64,000 bases of DNA from Mycolicibacterium setense (lineage in GTDB: Bacteria; Actinomycetota; Actinomycetes; Mycobacteriales; Mycobacteriaceae). Every line of letters begins with the position of its first letter. The first letter of the stretch is position 1. A model generated the notes under the pieces. That model was not told the origin of the DNA, did not search any database, and was given only the letters and a program-made list of their open reading frames with translations. The stretch covers positions 186,001 to 250,000 of the forward strand of contig NZ_JTJW01000005.1 of NCBI RefSeq assembly GCF_000805385.1, in the 5' to 3' direction. Positions 7,986-17,560 of the stretch are shown piece by piece. Both the position numbers and the translations under genes were made by a program.

Positions 7986-10301
7986 ATGAAACGGGCGAGA
8001 GCGGCTGCGGCTGTGACCACGGCGGCAACGCTGATCCTGGCGGGCTGCTCCACCGCGGACAAGAAGCCAGGGGAGACCCCGAAGGCAAACTCGCCGATCG
8101 ACTGGAACCTGCCCGACGCGGACCGCTACCACCGCACGGCCACCTACCCGGTGTATCTCAACAAACCTGCCGAGGACCCGGTGGACAAGGAGACCGTCGC
8201 CGAGATCTCCACCGTCACCCCCGACGGCAACACCTTGATCTACACAGACGCCGCCGCCAAACGCATCGGCTTCGTCGACATCAAGGACCCCGCCAAACCG
8301 ATTGGCACAGGCACGCTTTCGCTGGCTGAACTAGGCCACAAAGACGACCAGCCCACGTCGGTGGCCGCAGTGAAAGACCACGTCCTCGTTGTCGTCGACA
8401 CCACCGGTGGTGACTTCGCGCATCCCACCGGGCGCGTCGACATCGTCCGAGTCAACGATCGCACCCGTGTGCACAGCATCGACCTGGGCGGCCAGCCCGA
8501 CTCGATCGCCATCAGCCCCGACGGCACCTTCGCCGCGATCGCCATGGAGAACCAGCGCAACGAGGAGTTCACGCCGCCCGGCAAGGAGGAAGGTTACCTC
8601 CCTCAGCCGCCGACCGGGTTCGTGCAACTCATCGATCTGAACGGCGCACCGAATACCTGGAAGCCCCGCAAGGTGGACTTCGACGTAGAAGCGGCACGAA
8701 AAGCCGGCCTCGACACCCCTGAGGACCTCGAACCCGAGTACGTCAGCATCAACTCCCGCGGCCAGGTCGCGGTGACACTGCAAGAGAACAACGGCATCGC
8801 CGTCATCGACGGCCGCACGGGCACGGTGCAGAGAATCTTCAGCGCCGGAAGCCAATCCGTGCAAGGCATCGACACCAAAGAGGACGATGCGATCGACCAG
8901 ACCGGCTCGATCACGGATACCCCGCGCGAACCCGATGCCATCGGCTGGATCGGTGATGATCACTTCGCCACCGCCAACGAAGGCGACTGGAAGGGCGGCA
9001 CCCGCGGCTGGACGATCTTCGACGCGGGCACGGGCGAGGTCACCTGGGACGCCGGCAACTCCGTCGAACAACTCGCGGTACGCACCGGCCTGCACATCGA
9101 GGACCGCGCGGAATCCAAGGGGCCGGAGCCGGAAGGCCTGGCCATCACCAACATTGGCGGCCGTCCCACCGCGCTGATCGCCTCGGAGCGCAGCAATTTC
9201 GTCGCCGTCTACGACGTCAGCGACCCCAAGGCGCCCGCGTTCCGGCAGATCCTGCCGACCACCCCCGGGCCGGAAGGCGTCCTGCCCATCCCGTCGCGCA
9301 ATCTGCTGGCCGTCTCGTCCGAGTCTGACGACGCCGAGGCCCGCGTGCGGGCCTCGGTCAATCTCTACGGCTATGGCGAATCATTCGCCGGCTCAGGCAA
9401 ACCGGACTTTCCGTCCATCGTCTCGGCCGACATCGACGGTGCACCGATCGGATGGGGCGCGCTCGGCGCGCTCTCTGCCGACCCGAAGGACCCCAACCGG
9501 CTCTACACCGCCACCGACAGCGCCTACGGTCCGGCGCGCATCCTCGGCGTAGACGTGGCACAGAAACCGGCGCTGATCGACACCGCGCTGCCGATCACCG
9601 AAGACGGCAAGCCTGTCACCCTCGACATCGAGGGCATTTCTGCCCGCCCCGAGGGCGGCTTCGTCCTGGCCGTGGAAGGCGAAGAGGGGCCCGGCAACGA
9701 GCTGGTCTACGTCGACAGAACCGACAAGATCGAAAAGCGCGTCCCGCTACCCAACGACGTTGCGGCCCAACTTGGCAGCCAAGGCTTCGAAGGCGTTGCC
9801 GTCGATGGCAACTCGGTCTGGGTGGCGCTGCAGCGCGAACTCAAATCCGACCCGAAGGGCGTCGTCCGGATCGGGCGCTACACCCCGGACGGAGACAAGT
9901 GGGAATGGTTCGGCTACCAGTTAGACTCGACCGGCACCAAGGACGACTGGATCGGCATCTCCGAAATCTCGGTCCACAAAGGTGAATTGCTGGTCCTCGA
10001 ACGCGACAAGCTGAACGGGCCTGACGCGCGCGTGAAGGCGCTGTACCGGGTGGCGGTCCCCGATCGCGGCGGGGTGACGGCGGCGTCCGACAAGCCGCGC
10101 ATCCTGCCGAAGACATCGGCCCGCAACCTGGTGCCAGATCTGCAGGCCACCAACGGTTACGTGCAGGAGAAGGTCGAGGGCGTCGCGATCGCCGGCAACC
10201 AGCGCCTGTACGTGGTTACCGACAACGACGGGCTCGACGACGCCAACGGCGAAACCGTGTTCCTCGACCTCGGCCCGGTTACCGAAGCGCTGAGGGGTTA
10301 G
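7986..10301 (+). CDS. Lipoprotein with esterase/phytase-like beta-propeller domain
   Basis: This 771-residue exported lipoprotein has a signal sequence ending in lipobox LAGC (Cys 21). The body is rich in repeated beta-blade segments such as VDIVRVNDRTRVHSIDLGGQPDSIAISPDG. A C-terminal region (ISARPEGGFVLAVEGEEGPGNELVYVDR, WIGISEISVHKGELLVLERD) matches the esterase-like-activity-of-phytase family. Such proteins are envelope-anchored phosphatases or esterases, and the substrate is unknown. AAGAGGG precedes the ATG. The gene stands alone, and a long inverted repeat follows its stop. Confidence 0.8.
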   Translation: MKRARAAAAVTTAATLILAGCSTADKKPGETPKANSPIDWNLPDADRYHRTATYPVYLNKPAEDPVDKETVAEISTVTPDGNTLIYTDAAAKRIGFVDIKDPAKPIGTGTLSLAELGHKDDQPTSVAAVKDHVLVVVDTTGGDFAHPTGRVDIVRVNDRTRVHSIDLGGQPDSIAISPDGTFAAIAMENQRNEEFTPPGKEEGYLPQPPTGFVQLIDLNGAPNTWKPRKVDFDVEAARKAGLDTPEDLEPEYVSINSRGQVAVTLQENNGIAVIDGRTGTVQRIFSAGSQSVQGIDTKEDDAIDQTGSITDTPREPDAIGWIGDDHFATANEGDWKGGTRGWTIFDAGTGEVTWDAGNSVEQLAVRTGLHIEDRAESKGPEPEGLAITNIGGRPTALIASERSNFVAVYDVSDPKAPAFRQILPTTPGPEGVLPIPSRNLLAVSSESDDAEARVRASVNLYGYGESFAGSGKPDFPSIVSADIDGAPIGWGALGALSADPKDPNRLYTATDSAYGPARILGVDVAQKPALIDTALPITEDGKPVTLDIEGISARPEGGFVLAVEGEEGPGNELVYVDRTDKIEKRVPLPNDVAAQLGSQGFEGVAVDGNSVWVALQRELKSDPKGVVRIGRYTPDGDKWEWFGYQLDSTGTKDDWIGISEISVHKGELLVLERDKLNGPDARVKALYRVAVPDRGGVTAASDKPRILPKTSARNLVPDLQATNGYVQEKVEGVAIAGNQRLYVVTDNDGLDDANGETVFLDLGPVTEALRG

Positions 10302-10327
10302 ACCGGGGCGTGTCCGTTTCTGGGCAC

Positions 10328-10395
10328 TGTGACGAATGTGTAGCCTTTCGTGAAAAATCGCCGAAAATGGCTGGAAAAGCTACACATTCGCCACA
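10328..10395. repeat. 68-base inverted repeat with 17-bp arms
   Basis: TGTGACGAATGTGTAGC at 10328-10344 is matched, with one mismatch, by the inverted GCTACACATTCGCCACA at 10379-10395, with a 34-base spacer of A-rich sequence between them. It lies 26 bases after the phytase-like gene and 83 before the exchanger gene. It has no T-run and is too symmetrical for a simple terminator. It looks like an intergenic repeat element. Confidence 0.7.
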
Positions 10396-10478
10396 GGGTC
10401 TCTAACGCGACATTGCCCCCGGGAGCGAATCCGACGTCGATCTGGGTTTCAACGTCAACATGTAGCCGTTGACGTGTC

Positions 10479-11567
10479 ATGATGGCCCGCATGAGGACGG
10501 CGCTCATCCGATCCGACAAGCTGTTGATCTTCGGTGGCCTGGCCATCTGCGTGGTGGCGGGGCTATCTCATTACGGCGGCTGGCCACATCTCGTCGGCTT
10601 CGTCGTCAGTGCGCTGGCAGTCACCGTGTTGGCCTCGGTTGTCGGGTTGGCCGTCGACCAGCTCGGTGACCGGTTCGGTCCCGGCGCCACCGGGGTGCTG
10701 CAGTCCGCGCTCGGCAATCTGCCCGAACTGTTCATCTGCATCTTCGCGCTGAAGGCCGGCTTGGTCGATGTGGTGCGAGCGGCGCTGATCGGTTCCATCC
10801 TGGCGAATCTGCTGCTGGTGTTGGGTCTGGCGTTCCTGGTCGGCGGGCTGCGGCATGGCCCGCAGAAGCTGGGCTCCGCGCAGGTCCGGACGATCCTGGT
10901 ACTGATGGTCTTGTCGGTCACCGCGATGGCGATCCCATCGATCGCCCACGAGGTGCACGCCCCCGCCTCCGAACACGAAGTGACCTTCTCGATGATCGTG
11001 TCGGTCGTGCTGCTGGTGCTGTTCGCCCTGTCGCTGCCGTACTCGCTGAGCCGCGACAAAGACAAGACCACTGAGCCTGTGCCGCAACCGGATAAAGAGG
11101 CACCTCGGTGGCCCGTGGGCTTGGCGATCGGCATGCTGGCCATCGCCGGCGCAGCGGCGGCGTTCGTATCGGACTGGTTTGTCGACGCACTGGAACCCGC
11201 GATGGACTCGCTGGGAATTTCACAGGCCTTCGCCGGTCTGGTGATCGTGGCCATCGCGGGCAATGCGGTGGAGAACGTCGTCGGTGTGCAACTGGCCGCC
11301 AAAAACCAGTCCGAGTACGCCTTTTCGATCATCCTGAACAGCCCGATCCAGATCGCCCTGGTGCTGGCCCCGGTGCTCGTATTGGTGAGCCAGATCTTCG
11401 GGTTGGCATCGCTGACCCTGGTGTTCGGGCCGATGTTGATCGTCGCCCTGCTGGTCGCGGTTGTCCTGGCGGCGATCATCGCCTTCGACGGCGAATCGAC
11501 GTGGTTGGAGGGGGCGTCGCTGATCGCGCTGTACTGCATCATCGCCGCCTCGTTCTGGTGGGGCTAG
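10479..11567 (+). CDS. Calcium/proton exchanger (CaCA superfamily)
   Basis: This 362-residue membrane protein has about 11 hydrophobic segments in two homologous halves. The first alpha-repeat reads GNLPELFICIFALKAG at 79-94. The second reads GNAVENVVGVQLAAKN near residue 260, followed by SPIQIALVLAPVLVL. These are the CAX ion-binding repeats, with the key acidic residues present. A hydrophilic, charged loop (SRDKDKTTEPVPQPDKEAP) separates the halves. It should export Ca2+ in exchange for H+. Starts at 10479, 10482 or 10488 are all possible. Confidence 0.88.
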   Translation: MMARMRTALIRSDKLLIFGGLAICVVAGLSHYGGWPHLVGFVVSALAVTVLASVVGLAVDQLGDRFGPGATGVLQSALGNLPELFICIFALKAGLVDVVRAALIGSILANLLLVLGLAFLVGGLRHGPQKLGSAQVRTILVLMVLSVTAMAIPSIAHEVHAPASEHEVTFSMIVSVVLLVLFALSLPYSLSRDKDKTTEPVPQPDKEAPRWPVGLAIGMLAIAGAAAAFVSDWFVDALEPAMDSLGISQAFAGLVIVAIAGNAVENVVGVQLAAKNQSEYAFSIILNSPIQIALVLAPVLVLVSQIFGLASLTLVFGPMLIVALLVAVVLAAIIAFDGESTWLEGASLIALYCIIAASFWWG

Positions 11568-11573
11568 ACAGTT

Positions 11574-11942
11574 CTAGACGGCGAACGCCAACCAGTAGCC
11601 GATCGGGATCATCGCGACATACCCGAGGACTCCGACGGGGATGCCGATCAGCGGTGTCCACTTACGCCGTTCGGCCACCGCGGCACCCGCGACGGCCAGG
11701 ACGGTGCCGGCCACCAGACACATCCACGGAATCCACACGAGCACGTTCTGGCCTGCCGCGGACAGTTGGCACACCTTGTCGGTGACGCCTTCGTGACAGG
11801 GGTCGGTTGCCATGGCCAGCGGCAACATCATCACGACGGCCACCACGAACCCCAGAACGACCATGACGCTGAGCAACCCGGCGAACCACGCCCACTGCTT
11901 GCCGCTGTTGCGGGCACCGGCGGGTGGTGCTGGGTCTGCCAT
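11574..11942 (-). CDS. Small membrane protein, function unknown
   Basis: This 122-residue protein has three hydrophobic segments (about residues 15-42, 65-88 and 98-120) and a short loop containing two Cys (DPCHEGVTDKVCQL). The ATG at 11942 (MADPAPPAG) is preferred over a longer frame. It converges on the calcium exchanger gene with a six-base gap. Its family is not recognised. Confidence 0.7.
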   Translation of the reverse strand: MADPAPPAGARNSGKQWAWFAGLLSVMVVLGFVVAVVMMLPLAMATDPCHEGVTDKVCQLSAAGQNVLVWIPWMCLVAGTVLAVAGAAVAERRKWTPLIGIPVGVLGYVAMIPIGYWLAFAV

Positions 11943-12160
11943 CGACTCACGATACTGGCCGTGCCACCGGGCAACCTGCACAAATCTGGGCAGATCGAAC
12001 AGGTCGAGCGGCTGTCAGGGAATTTCCCGTCATGGCGATGGGTGGCCGGCCGTTAGAGTTCCAGGGAGATCGCCAAACTGCGACCGAGACGGTTGATCCC
12101 GCCCGTGGACTCATAGCCAGGGGTGCTGGCAGATGGCGGCAGGGAGACGGGAAATTGGTC

Positions 12161-12841
12161 ATGGAGATGCGCCGCGCCGCAGCGTTGCTCGTTACCGTCG
12201 TGTCGCTGTCGGCGTGCAGCAGCGAGGAACCCGTGTCGATCGAGGACATCTTCAAAGACAAGGTGCCGGCCGCGGGGATACCGACCGCTCCCGTGGGTGA
12301 TGCCATCGGAGATCCGAACGCCTGCGCGCACTTCGACGGGCCGTTGCTCGACATACCGGCACGAAGCGCTGCGGAGCCGCAACTGCGGGTCCCGCAAGCG
12401 GCGGGATGGAACCGCAGCACCAAACTCGACAGCGAAGTTATCCGGTTCGTCCTGGTAAACACCGATCTCGCGGCTAATCAGTTCGCGCCCAATATCGTGG
12501 TCACGCTGGAGGATGCCCCCAAGGCCGACGTTCAGACCATTTTCACGCAACAACACGCCAACCTGGTGAAGTTGGCGGGTGCGAAGGACCTCGCAGCCGA
12601 GCCGGCGACGGTCTGCGGACTGCCCGCCGAGACCATCACGTTCACGGCTGGTCCGACTGGCCCCGGGGCGCACACTCGTGCGGTGACCGTGTTGTCGGTG
12701 CCCACCATCGTCCGCGGCCACCAGTACTTGGTCACCGCGACCGTGCAGACAACCGACCCGGACAGTCCGACGTATCAGCACGACGCCAAAACTCTGCTGG
12801 ATGGGTTCCAGGTGCTCCCGCCTGAACGCGGCGCGCCGTGA
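12161..12841 (+). CDS. LpqN/LpqT-like lipoprotein
   Basis: The protein has 226 residues with a short signal sequence and lipobox LSAC (Cys 19 from the ATG at 12161), so it should be an envelope lipoprotein. The mature domain (LDIPARSAAEPQLRVPQAAGWNRS ... ITFTAGPTGPGAHTRAVTVL) resembles the mycobacterial LpqN/LpqT group of small lipoproteins, whose function is poorly known. Start choice is between ATG 12161 and ATG 12167, with GGGAGA upstream of both. The 218 bases before it contain nothing I can name. Confidence 0.7.
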   Translation: MEMRRAAALLVTVVSLSACSSEEPVSIEDIFKDKVPAAGIPTAPVGDAIGDPNACAHFDGPLLDIPARSAAEPQLRVPQAAGWNRSTKLDSEVIRFVLVNTDLAANQFAPNIVVTLEDAPKADVQTIFTQQHANLVKLAGAKDLAAEPATVCGLPAETITFTAGPTGPGAHTRAVTVLSVPTIVRGHQYLVTATVQTTDPDSPTYQHDAKTLLDGFQVLPPERGAP

Positions 12842-12934
12842 TGTAATCCGTTGTGCTCCAGGGGTTTACGTATGTGGGCCCCGGTGCTGACGATTCGCGA
12901 CGTTTGATCCGGACTGCGAGAGTTGGTTTCGGCG

Positions 12935-13201
12935 ATGAAATTCGAGACGACACATGTCTTTCGTGAGCATTGGTTCTCGCTCGGCATCGAATCGACCACC
13001 GGATGTCATTTTCTCTCGATCCCCGTCAGCGTGCGGATCGCCGACTACACGGAGTATTACAAGATCTCCGAGGCGTATTACCGGTCGTTCAGCGACGATC
13101 CGAGGTCGGCGATCTCATTCGCCGATCAGTGTCGGCGGCAGGAGCACGACGATTTATTGTTCATCCCGCCGCCGCCGACAAACCGGGGGACGGCAATCTA
13201 G
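12935..13201 (+). CDS. Conserved small protein, function unknown
   Basis: The protein has 88 residues: MKFETTHVFREHWFSLGIESTTGCHFLSIPVS, then a Tyr-rich stretch (DYTEYYKISEAYYRSF) and a polar C-terminus ending PPPPTNRGTAI. The aromatic pattern and coding bias suggest a real cytoplasmic protein. I believe similar proteins occur in other mycobacteria, but I know of no assigned role. It converges on prfC with a 42-base gap. Confidence 0.6.
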   Translation: MKFETTHVFREHWFSLGIESTTGCHFLSIPVSVRIADYTEYYKISEAYYRSFSDDPRSAISFADQCRRQEHDDLLFIPPPPTNRGTAI

Positions 13202-13243
13202 ATCGCACTGCTCCAACGGAGGCTCACCGCAACGGGACCGCGC

Positions 13244-14878
13244 TTACCCTTCCGCGGCCACCAGCGACCCGAGCTTGATGTCGGGGTTGTCACGCTGGAA
13301 TCCCTCCAGCCGCCACGGCGTCGAGAACAGCACGAGCATGACGCCGTCGCTGCGCGTCAGCACCTCGGCCGACACCTGACGATTCACGAAGTCGGCGTCC
13401 TCAGGGCGGACCACCCGCGCGACCTGATACGGCAGGTTCTCCAGCGAGATCGGCGCGCTGAGTTCGGTGGCCATCCGGTGGGCGGCCACCTCGAACTGCA
13501 TCGGCCCGACGGCGGCGAACACCGGCGCCTGCTCACCGCGCTTGTCCGAGCGCAGCACCTGAACGACGCCCTCCTGCTCGAGCTGCTCGATCCCCTTGCG
13601 GAACTGCTTGTGCTTGCTGGGATCGGTACCACGGGCCACCGCGAAATGCTCGGGGGAGAAGCTCGGAATCGGCGGGTACACCACCGGGATGTCGCGGTAC
13701 AGCGTGTCACCGGGGCGCAGCGCCGCGGCGTTGGCCAGCCCGATCACATCGCCGGGCCACGCGTCGTCGAGCGTCGAGCGCTGCTGTCCGAACACCGACT
13801 GCGCGTACTTGGTGACGAACGGCTTGCCGGTGGCGGCATGGGTGAGCACGTCGCCGCGCTCGAACGTGCCAGAGACCACGCGTGCGTAGGCGATGCGATC
13901 GCGGTGCGACGAGTCCATACCGGCCTGCACCTTGAACACGAACGCGCTGAACGGGGACTGCACCGCGCGGCGGTTCCCGTCGACGTCGACCGACCCGCTG
14001 GGTGCCGGCGCCAACTCGACCAGGACGTCGAGCAGCTGGTTCACCCCGAAGTTCAACGCGGCCGAGGTGAACAGCACCGGGGAGGACTCGCCGGATAGGA
14101 AGGTCTCACGGTCGTAGTCGGATCCGTCCATCGACAACAGTTCGGACTCTTCGACCGCGGTGTCCCAGTCGTCCCCGGCGGCCGCATGCGCGTCGGCGGC
14201 GGCGATGTGTTCCTCGGGTGCGGCGGTGGCCCCGCCCGCGGTGCGGGTGAACCGGATGAACTTCTCGGCCCGGCGATCCATCACGCCCTTGAAATCCCCG
14301 GCGATACCCACCGGCCAGGTCAGGGGAGTGGTCCGCAGCCCGATCCGCTCGTGGATCTCGTCCATCAGCTCCAGGGCGTGCCGGCCGGGACGGTCCCACT
14401 TGTTGATCACGGTGATGATCGGGATCCCGCGGTGCTTACACACCTGGAACAGCTTGAGGGTCTGCGGCTCAAGGCCTTTCGCGGCGTCGATCAGCATGAC
14501 CGCGCAGTCCACCGCGGTCAGCACGCGGTAGGTGTCCTCGGAGAAGTCGGCGTGCCCGGGGGTGTCGAGCAGGTTGATGACGCAGTCGCGGTACGGGAAC
14601 TGCAGCGCCGTCGAGGTGATCGAGATGCCGCGGGCCTTCTCCATCTCCATCCAGTCCGACACCGTGGAGCGCCGGCCCGCCTTGCCGTGGATCGCGCCGG
14701 CCTCGGTGATCACCCGGGCGTGCAGCGCGAGCGCCTCCGTCAGCGTCGACTTACCGGCGTCAGGGTGGCTGATGACGGCGAAGGTGCGGCGACGGGCCGC
14801 CTCGGCCGAGATCTTGGCGGCTTGGGCGGTGTTGGTGGCGGGGGCGTCGAGGGCCTCGTCGAGGGCTTTGTCGGTCAT
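13244..14878 (-). CDS. prfC: Peptide chain release factor 3
   Basis: This 544-residue translational GTPase recycles RF1 and RF2 from the ribosome after peptide release. G-domain motifs are intact: SHPDAGKST at 37-45, DTPGH at 105-109 and NKWD at 159-162. Domain II and the RF3-type C-terminus (QFEVAAHRM, VLFSTPWRLEGFQRDNP) follow. The sequence HPDAGKSTLTEALALHA is diagnostic of RF3 as opposed to EF-G. Full length for the family. It stands as a single gene. Confidence 0.95.
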   Translation of the reverse strand: MTDKALDEALDAPATNTAQAAKISAEAARRRTFAVISHPDAGKSTLTEALALHARVITEAGAIHGKAGRRSTVSDWMEMEKARGISITSTALQFPYRDCVINLLDTPGHADFSEDTYRVLTAVDCAVMLIDAAKGLEPQTLKLFQVCKHRGIPIITVINKWDRPGRHALELMDEIHERIGLRTTPLTWPVGIAGDFKGVMDRRAEKFIRFTRTAGGATAAPEEHIAAADAHAAAGDDWDTAVEESELLSMDGSDYDRETFLSGESSPVLFTSAALNFGVNQLLDVLVELAPAPSGSVDVDGNRRAVQSPFSAFVFKVQAGMDSSHRDRIAYARVVSGTFERGDVLTHAATGKPFVTKYAQSVFGQQRSTLDDAWPGDVIGLANAAALRPGDTLYRDIPVVYPPIPSFSPEHFAVARGTDPSKHKQFRKGIEQLEQEGVVQVLRSDKRGEQAPVFAAVGPMQFEVAAHRMATELSAPISLENLPYQVARVVRPEDADFVNRQVSAEVLTRSDGVMLVLFSTPWRLEGFQRDNPDIKLGSLVAAEG

Positions 14879-15057
14879 CTCGACTAGCGATGGTATGGGC
14901 GTCTGGGGGCAAATCCGTAATCGAGCGGGCGGATGCGGCAGTGGTACTACCGGTGGTACTGCATTTCCACGTCACCTATGCCTCCGCCCCGAGGTGCTGA
15001 TGTGGCCCATGTGGTCACCGCCCGAAACTCCGGGGCAGCGGGGCATGATCGTTCCTG

Positions 15058-15591
15058 ATGAACATCTGCGTCTTCCTCTCCGCCGCCGACCTCGACGAGC
15101 GCTACACCGAACCGGCACGCACCTTCGCCGAACTCCTCGGCAAGGGCGGCCACACCCTGGTCTGGGGCGGCTCCGACAAAGGGCTGATGAAAGTCGTCGC
15201 CGATGGAGTGCAGAACAGTGGCGGCCGGCTGGTGGGGATCTCGGTGGAGTTTCTGCGCTCGCACGCCAGACCGGGCGCCGACGAGATGGTGATCACTGCG
15301 GACCTCGCCGAGCGCAAGGCCACACTGCTGGCGCGCTCGGACGCGCTGGTGGTGATGGCCGGCGGACTGGGCACCCTCGACGAAGCCACCGACATCCTGG
15401 AACTGCGCAAGCACCGACGCCATGACAAGCCCGTGGTGCTGCTGAATACCGCGGGCTTCTACGACGGCCTGGTGATCCAGCTGCGGCGCATGGAGCAGGA
15501 CGGTTTCCTGCCCATGCCGTTGGACGATCTGGTGTACGTCACGGAGGAACCTGATGCGGCGATGACGTACCTGCAAAGCTTCGCCGTCTGA
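15058..15591 (+). CDS. LOG-family (TIGR00730-like) nucleotide-binding protein
   Basis: This 177-residue protein has a Rossmann-like fold of the LOG/lysine-decarboxylase-like family: VWGGSDKGLM near 35-44, ERKATLLARSDALVVMAGGLGTLDE near 85-109. Classical LOG enzymes (cytokinin riboside 5'-monophosphate phosphoribohydrolases) carry PGGxGTxxE. Here the first Pro is Ala (AGGLGTLDE), but the Glu and the Arg-Lys pair are kept. It may hydrolyse nucleoside 5'-monophosphates to base and ribose phosphate, although the substrate is not certain. It is a single gene with no obvious operon partner. Confidence 0.8.
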   Translation: MNICVFLSAADLDERYTEPARTFAELLGKGGHTLVWGGSDKGLMKVVADGVQNSGGRLVGISVEFLRSHARPGADEMVITADLAERKATLLARSDALVVMAGGLGTLDEATDILELRKHRRHDKPVVLLNTAGFYDGLVIQLRRMEQDGFLPMPLDDLVYVTEEPDAAMTYLQSFAV

Positions 15592-15722
15592 GGCAACGCG
15601 GCCATCACGACTCGCCCACATCCGAGAGGCGTTGCGCCGAAGGATAGGCGCCCCGGCTACCATTGAGCCACCGATCGAGACCCCGATCAAACTGGCCTTC
15701 GCCGAACCACATTGGAGTGAAA

Positions 15723-16973
15723 TTGACGTCTGTTCGCCGTGCCTACCTGGCGGTCGCACTTGCTGTGCTGGCCGTGTCAGGTGGCGTCGTTGTTTCGGCC
15801 CTGCCGAACTGCGCCGAGCACTGCCAGACGTTGGCCGCGCCGCCACAAGGTGTCCCGCAGCCGTCGCCCACCGAGCCGGCCAAGCTGACCATCACGCCCA
15901 AGCCCGACGCCGAGGTCGACCCGCTGGCCCGGGTCATGGTCACCGCCGACACCGGCACCGTGGCGCGCGTGACGATGGTCAACGATGCGGGTAAGGAGAT
16001 TCCGGGCGTCCTCACTCCCGACGCCAAGACCTGGAAGCCGACGAGCACGCTCGGCTACGGCCGCACCTACACGCTGAAGGTCGACGCGCGCGGCCCCGGC
16101 GGCATGCCGACCCGCAAGACCACCACGTTCTCCACCGTCACCCCCGGCTACCAGGCCCGCGTCTACCTCAACGGCACCAACTACTCCCCACTGCAGGACG
16201 GTGCCACCTACGGCGTCGGCATGGTGATCGTCGCGCGCTTCGACGAGCCGATCACCGACAAGGCCACCGCGGAGAAGCGGATGAAGGTCACCACCGAGCC
16301 CAAGGCCGTCGGGGCCTGGAGGTGGATCGACGACCAGACCGCGCACTGGCGCCCCGCGAAGTACTACGCCCCGGGCACGAAGGTCACCGTCGACGCCGGC
16401 ATCTACGGCGCCAAACTCGGCGACGATCTATATGGCGCCCAGGACGAGAAGGTCTCGTTCACCATCGGCGCCTCGCACGTCACCATCGCCGACGACACCG
16501 ACAAGCAGGTCAGGGTCTACGACAACGGCAAGCTCGTGCGCACCATGCCGACCTCGATGGGCATGGGCGGCACCGAAACCGTCGGCGGCACCACGATGAG
16601 CTTCTGGACGCCGCGCGGCATCTACACCGTGATGGACAAGGCCAACCCGGTGATCATGGACTCCTCGACCTACGGCCTGCCGGTCAATTCGCGGCTCGGC
16701 TACAAGACGACCATCCCGTGGGCCACCCGCATCAGCATCGACGGCATCTACCTTCACCAGTTGAATTCGACGATCTGGGCGCAAGGCAAGGAGAACGTCA
16801 GCCACGGCTGCCTGAACCTCAGCGGCGAGAACGCCGAATGGTTCTACAACTTCTCGGTGCCCGGCGACATCGTCGAAATCCGCAACACCGGCGGCGACCC
16901 GCTCAAGCCGACCAACAACGGCGACTGGTCCGTGCCCTGGACCGAATGGGTCAAGGGCAGCGCACTGCACTGA
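15723..16973 (+). CDS. L,D-transpeptidase (YkuD domain)
   Basis: The protein has 416 residues. A signal or anchor segment is followed by two Ig-like domains (roughly residues 55-145 and 150-250) and the YkuD catalytic domain, with the active site SHGCLNLS (Cys 363) and the C-terminal GDWSVPWTEWVKG typical of mycobacterial Ldt enzymes. It should form 3-3 cross-links in peptidoglycan or attach proteins to it, in the periplasm. TTG at 15723 has GGAG six bases upstream. A GTG at 15717 overlaps that site and is less likely. Length and layout match Ldt proteins with two Ig domains, and I do not assign a paralogue number. The TetR gene downstream is convergent. Confidence 0.9.
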   Translation: MTSVRRAYLAVALAVLAVSGGVVVSALPNCAEHCQTLAAPPQGVPQPSPTEPAKLTITPKPDAEVDPLARVMVTADTGTVARVTMVNDAGKEIPGVLTPDAKTWKPTSTLGYGRTYTLKVDARGPGGMPTRKTTTFSTVTPGYQARVYLNGTNYSPLQDGATYGVGMVIVARFDEPITDKATAEKRMKVTTEPKAVGAWRWIDDQTAHWRPAKYYAPGTKVTVDAGIYGAKLGDDLYGAQDEKVSFTIGASHVTIADDTDKQVRVYDNGKLVRTMPTSMGMGGTETVGGTTMSFWTPRGIYTVMDKANPVIMDSSTYGLPVNSRLGYKTTIPWATRISIDGIYLHQLNSTIWAQGKENVSHGCLNLSGENAEWFYNFSVPGDIVEIRNTGGDPLKPTNNGDWSVPWTEWVKGSALH

Positions 16974-16981
16974 GTGGCCTG

Positions 16982-17542
16982 CTAGGCGGTGAGGGCTTTC
17001 ATTTCGTCCAGTGTCGACGTGACGATGACGGCCAGCCCGGCGTCGGTGCTGTCGTGCACCCATCGACCGAACGCGACCTTGAACACCGCCATGCCAGTTT
17101 CGGCCGCCAACTGTGCGGGCCCCTCACCGATGCCGCGGCCGCGCAGCGCCTCGGCCATCTCGGTGGACAGCGTGGCGAGCTTGATCAGTTCGCGCTCCTG
17201 AAGCGCGGGATTGGCGTCGATGACCGACTGCCGCCGCAGGGCGTGGTCGCGCCGGCCGTCGAACATCGGGCCGAGAGCCCTCAGTGCGGCACCGACGACA
17301 TCAAGTGGTGACGCGTCGGCCGGGGCGTCGGCGATGGCGGTGACCAGGAGCTCGGTGAGCATGGCCTGCCCGCCGAACAGGGCCTCGCGCTTGTCGGCGA
17401 AGTACCGGAAGTAGGTGCGTTCGGTCAGCCCGGCCCGCTCGGCGATTTCGGCGACCGTGGTCTGGTCGAACCCCTGCTCGGAGTAAAGCTGCAGGGCCGA
17501 CTCCTGCAGGCGGTCGCTCGCGTTGGGCTGCCAGCGGCTCAT
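16982..17542 (-). CDS. TetR-family transcriptional regulator
   Basis: This 186-residue protein has an N-terminal helix-turn-helix (TVAEIAERAGLTERTYFRYFADKREALF, about 29-56), typical of TetR repressors, and an alpha-helical ligand-binding C-terminus. It is divergent from the epimerase-like gene at 17619. The 76-base gap contains two near-palindromic 17-bp sites, so it most likely represses itself and that neighbour. The ligand is unknown. Confidence 0.88.
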   Translation of the reverse strand: MSRWQPNASDRLQESALQLYSEQGFDQTTVAEIAERAGLTERTYFRYFADKREALFGGQAMLTELLVTAIADAPADASPLDVVGAALRALGPMFDGRRDHALRRQSVIDANPALQERELIKLATLSTEMAEALRGRGIGEGPAQLAAETGMAVFKVAFGRWVHDSTDAGLAVIVTSTLDEMKALTA

Positions 17543-17560
17543 GAGATCTGATCCTAGGGA

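Noticed and set aside
14940..14970. GGTACT-ACCGGT-GGTACT near the prfC start
   Set aside because: It is a short direct repeat only. The symmetry breaks after a few bases, and no role is suggested by position.
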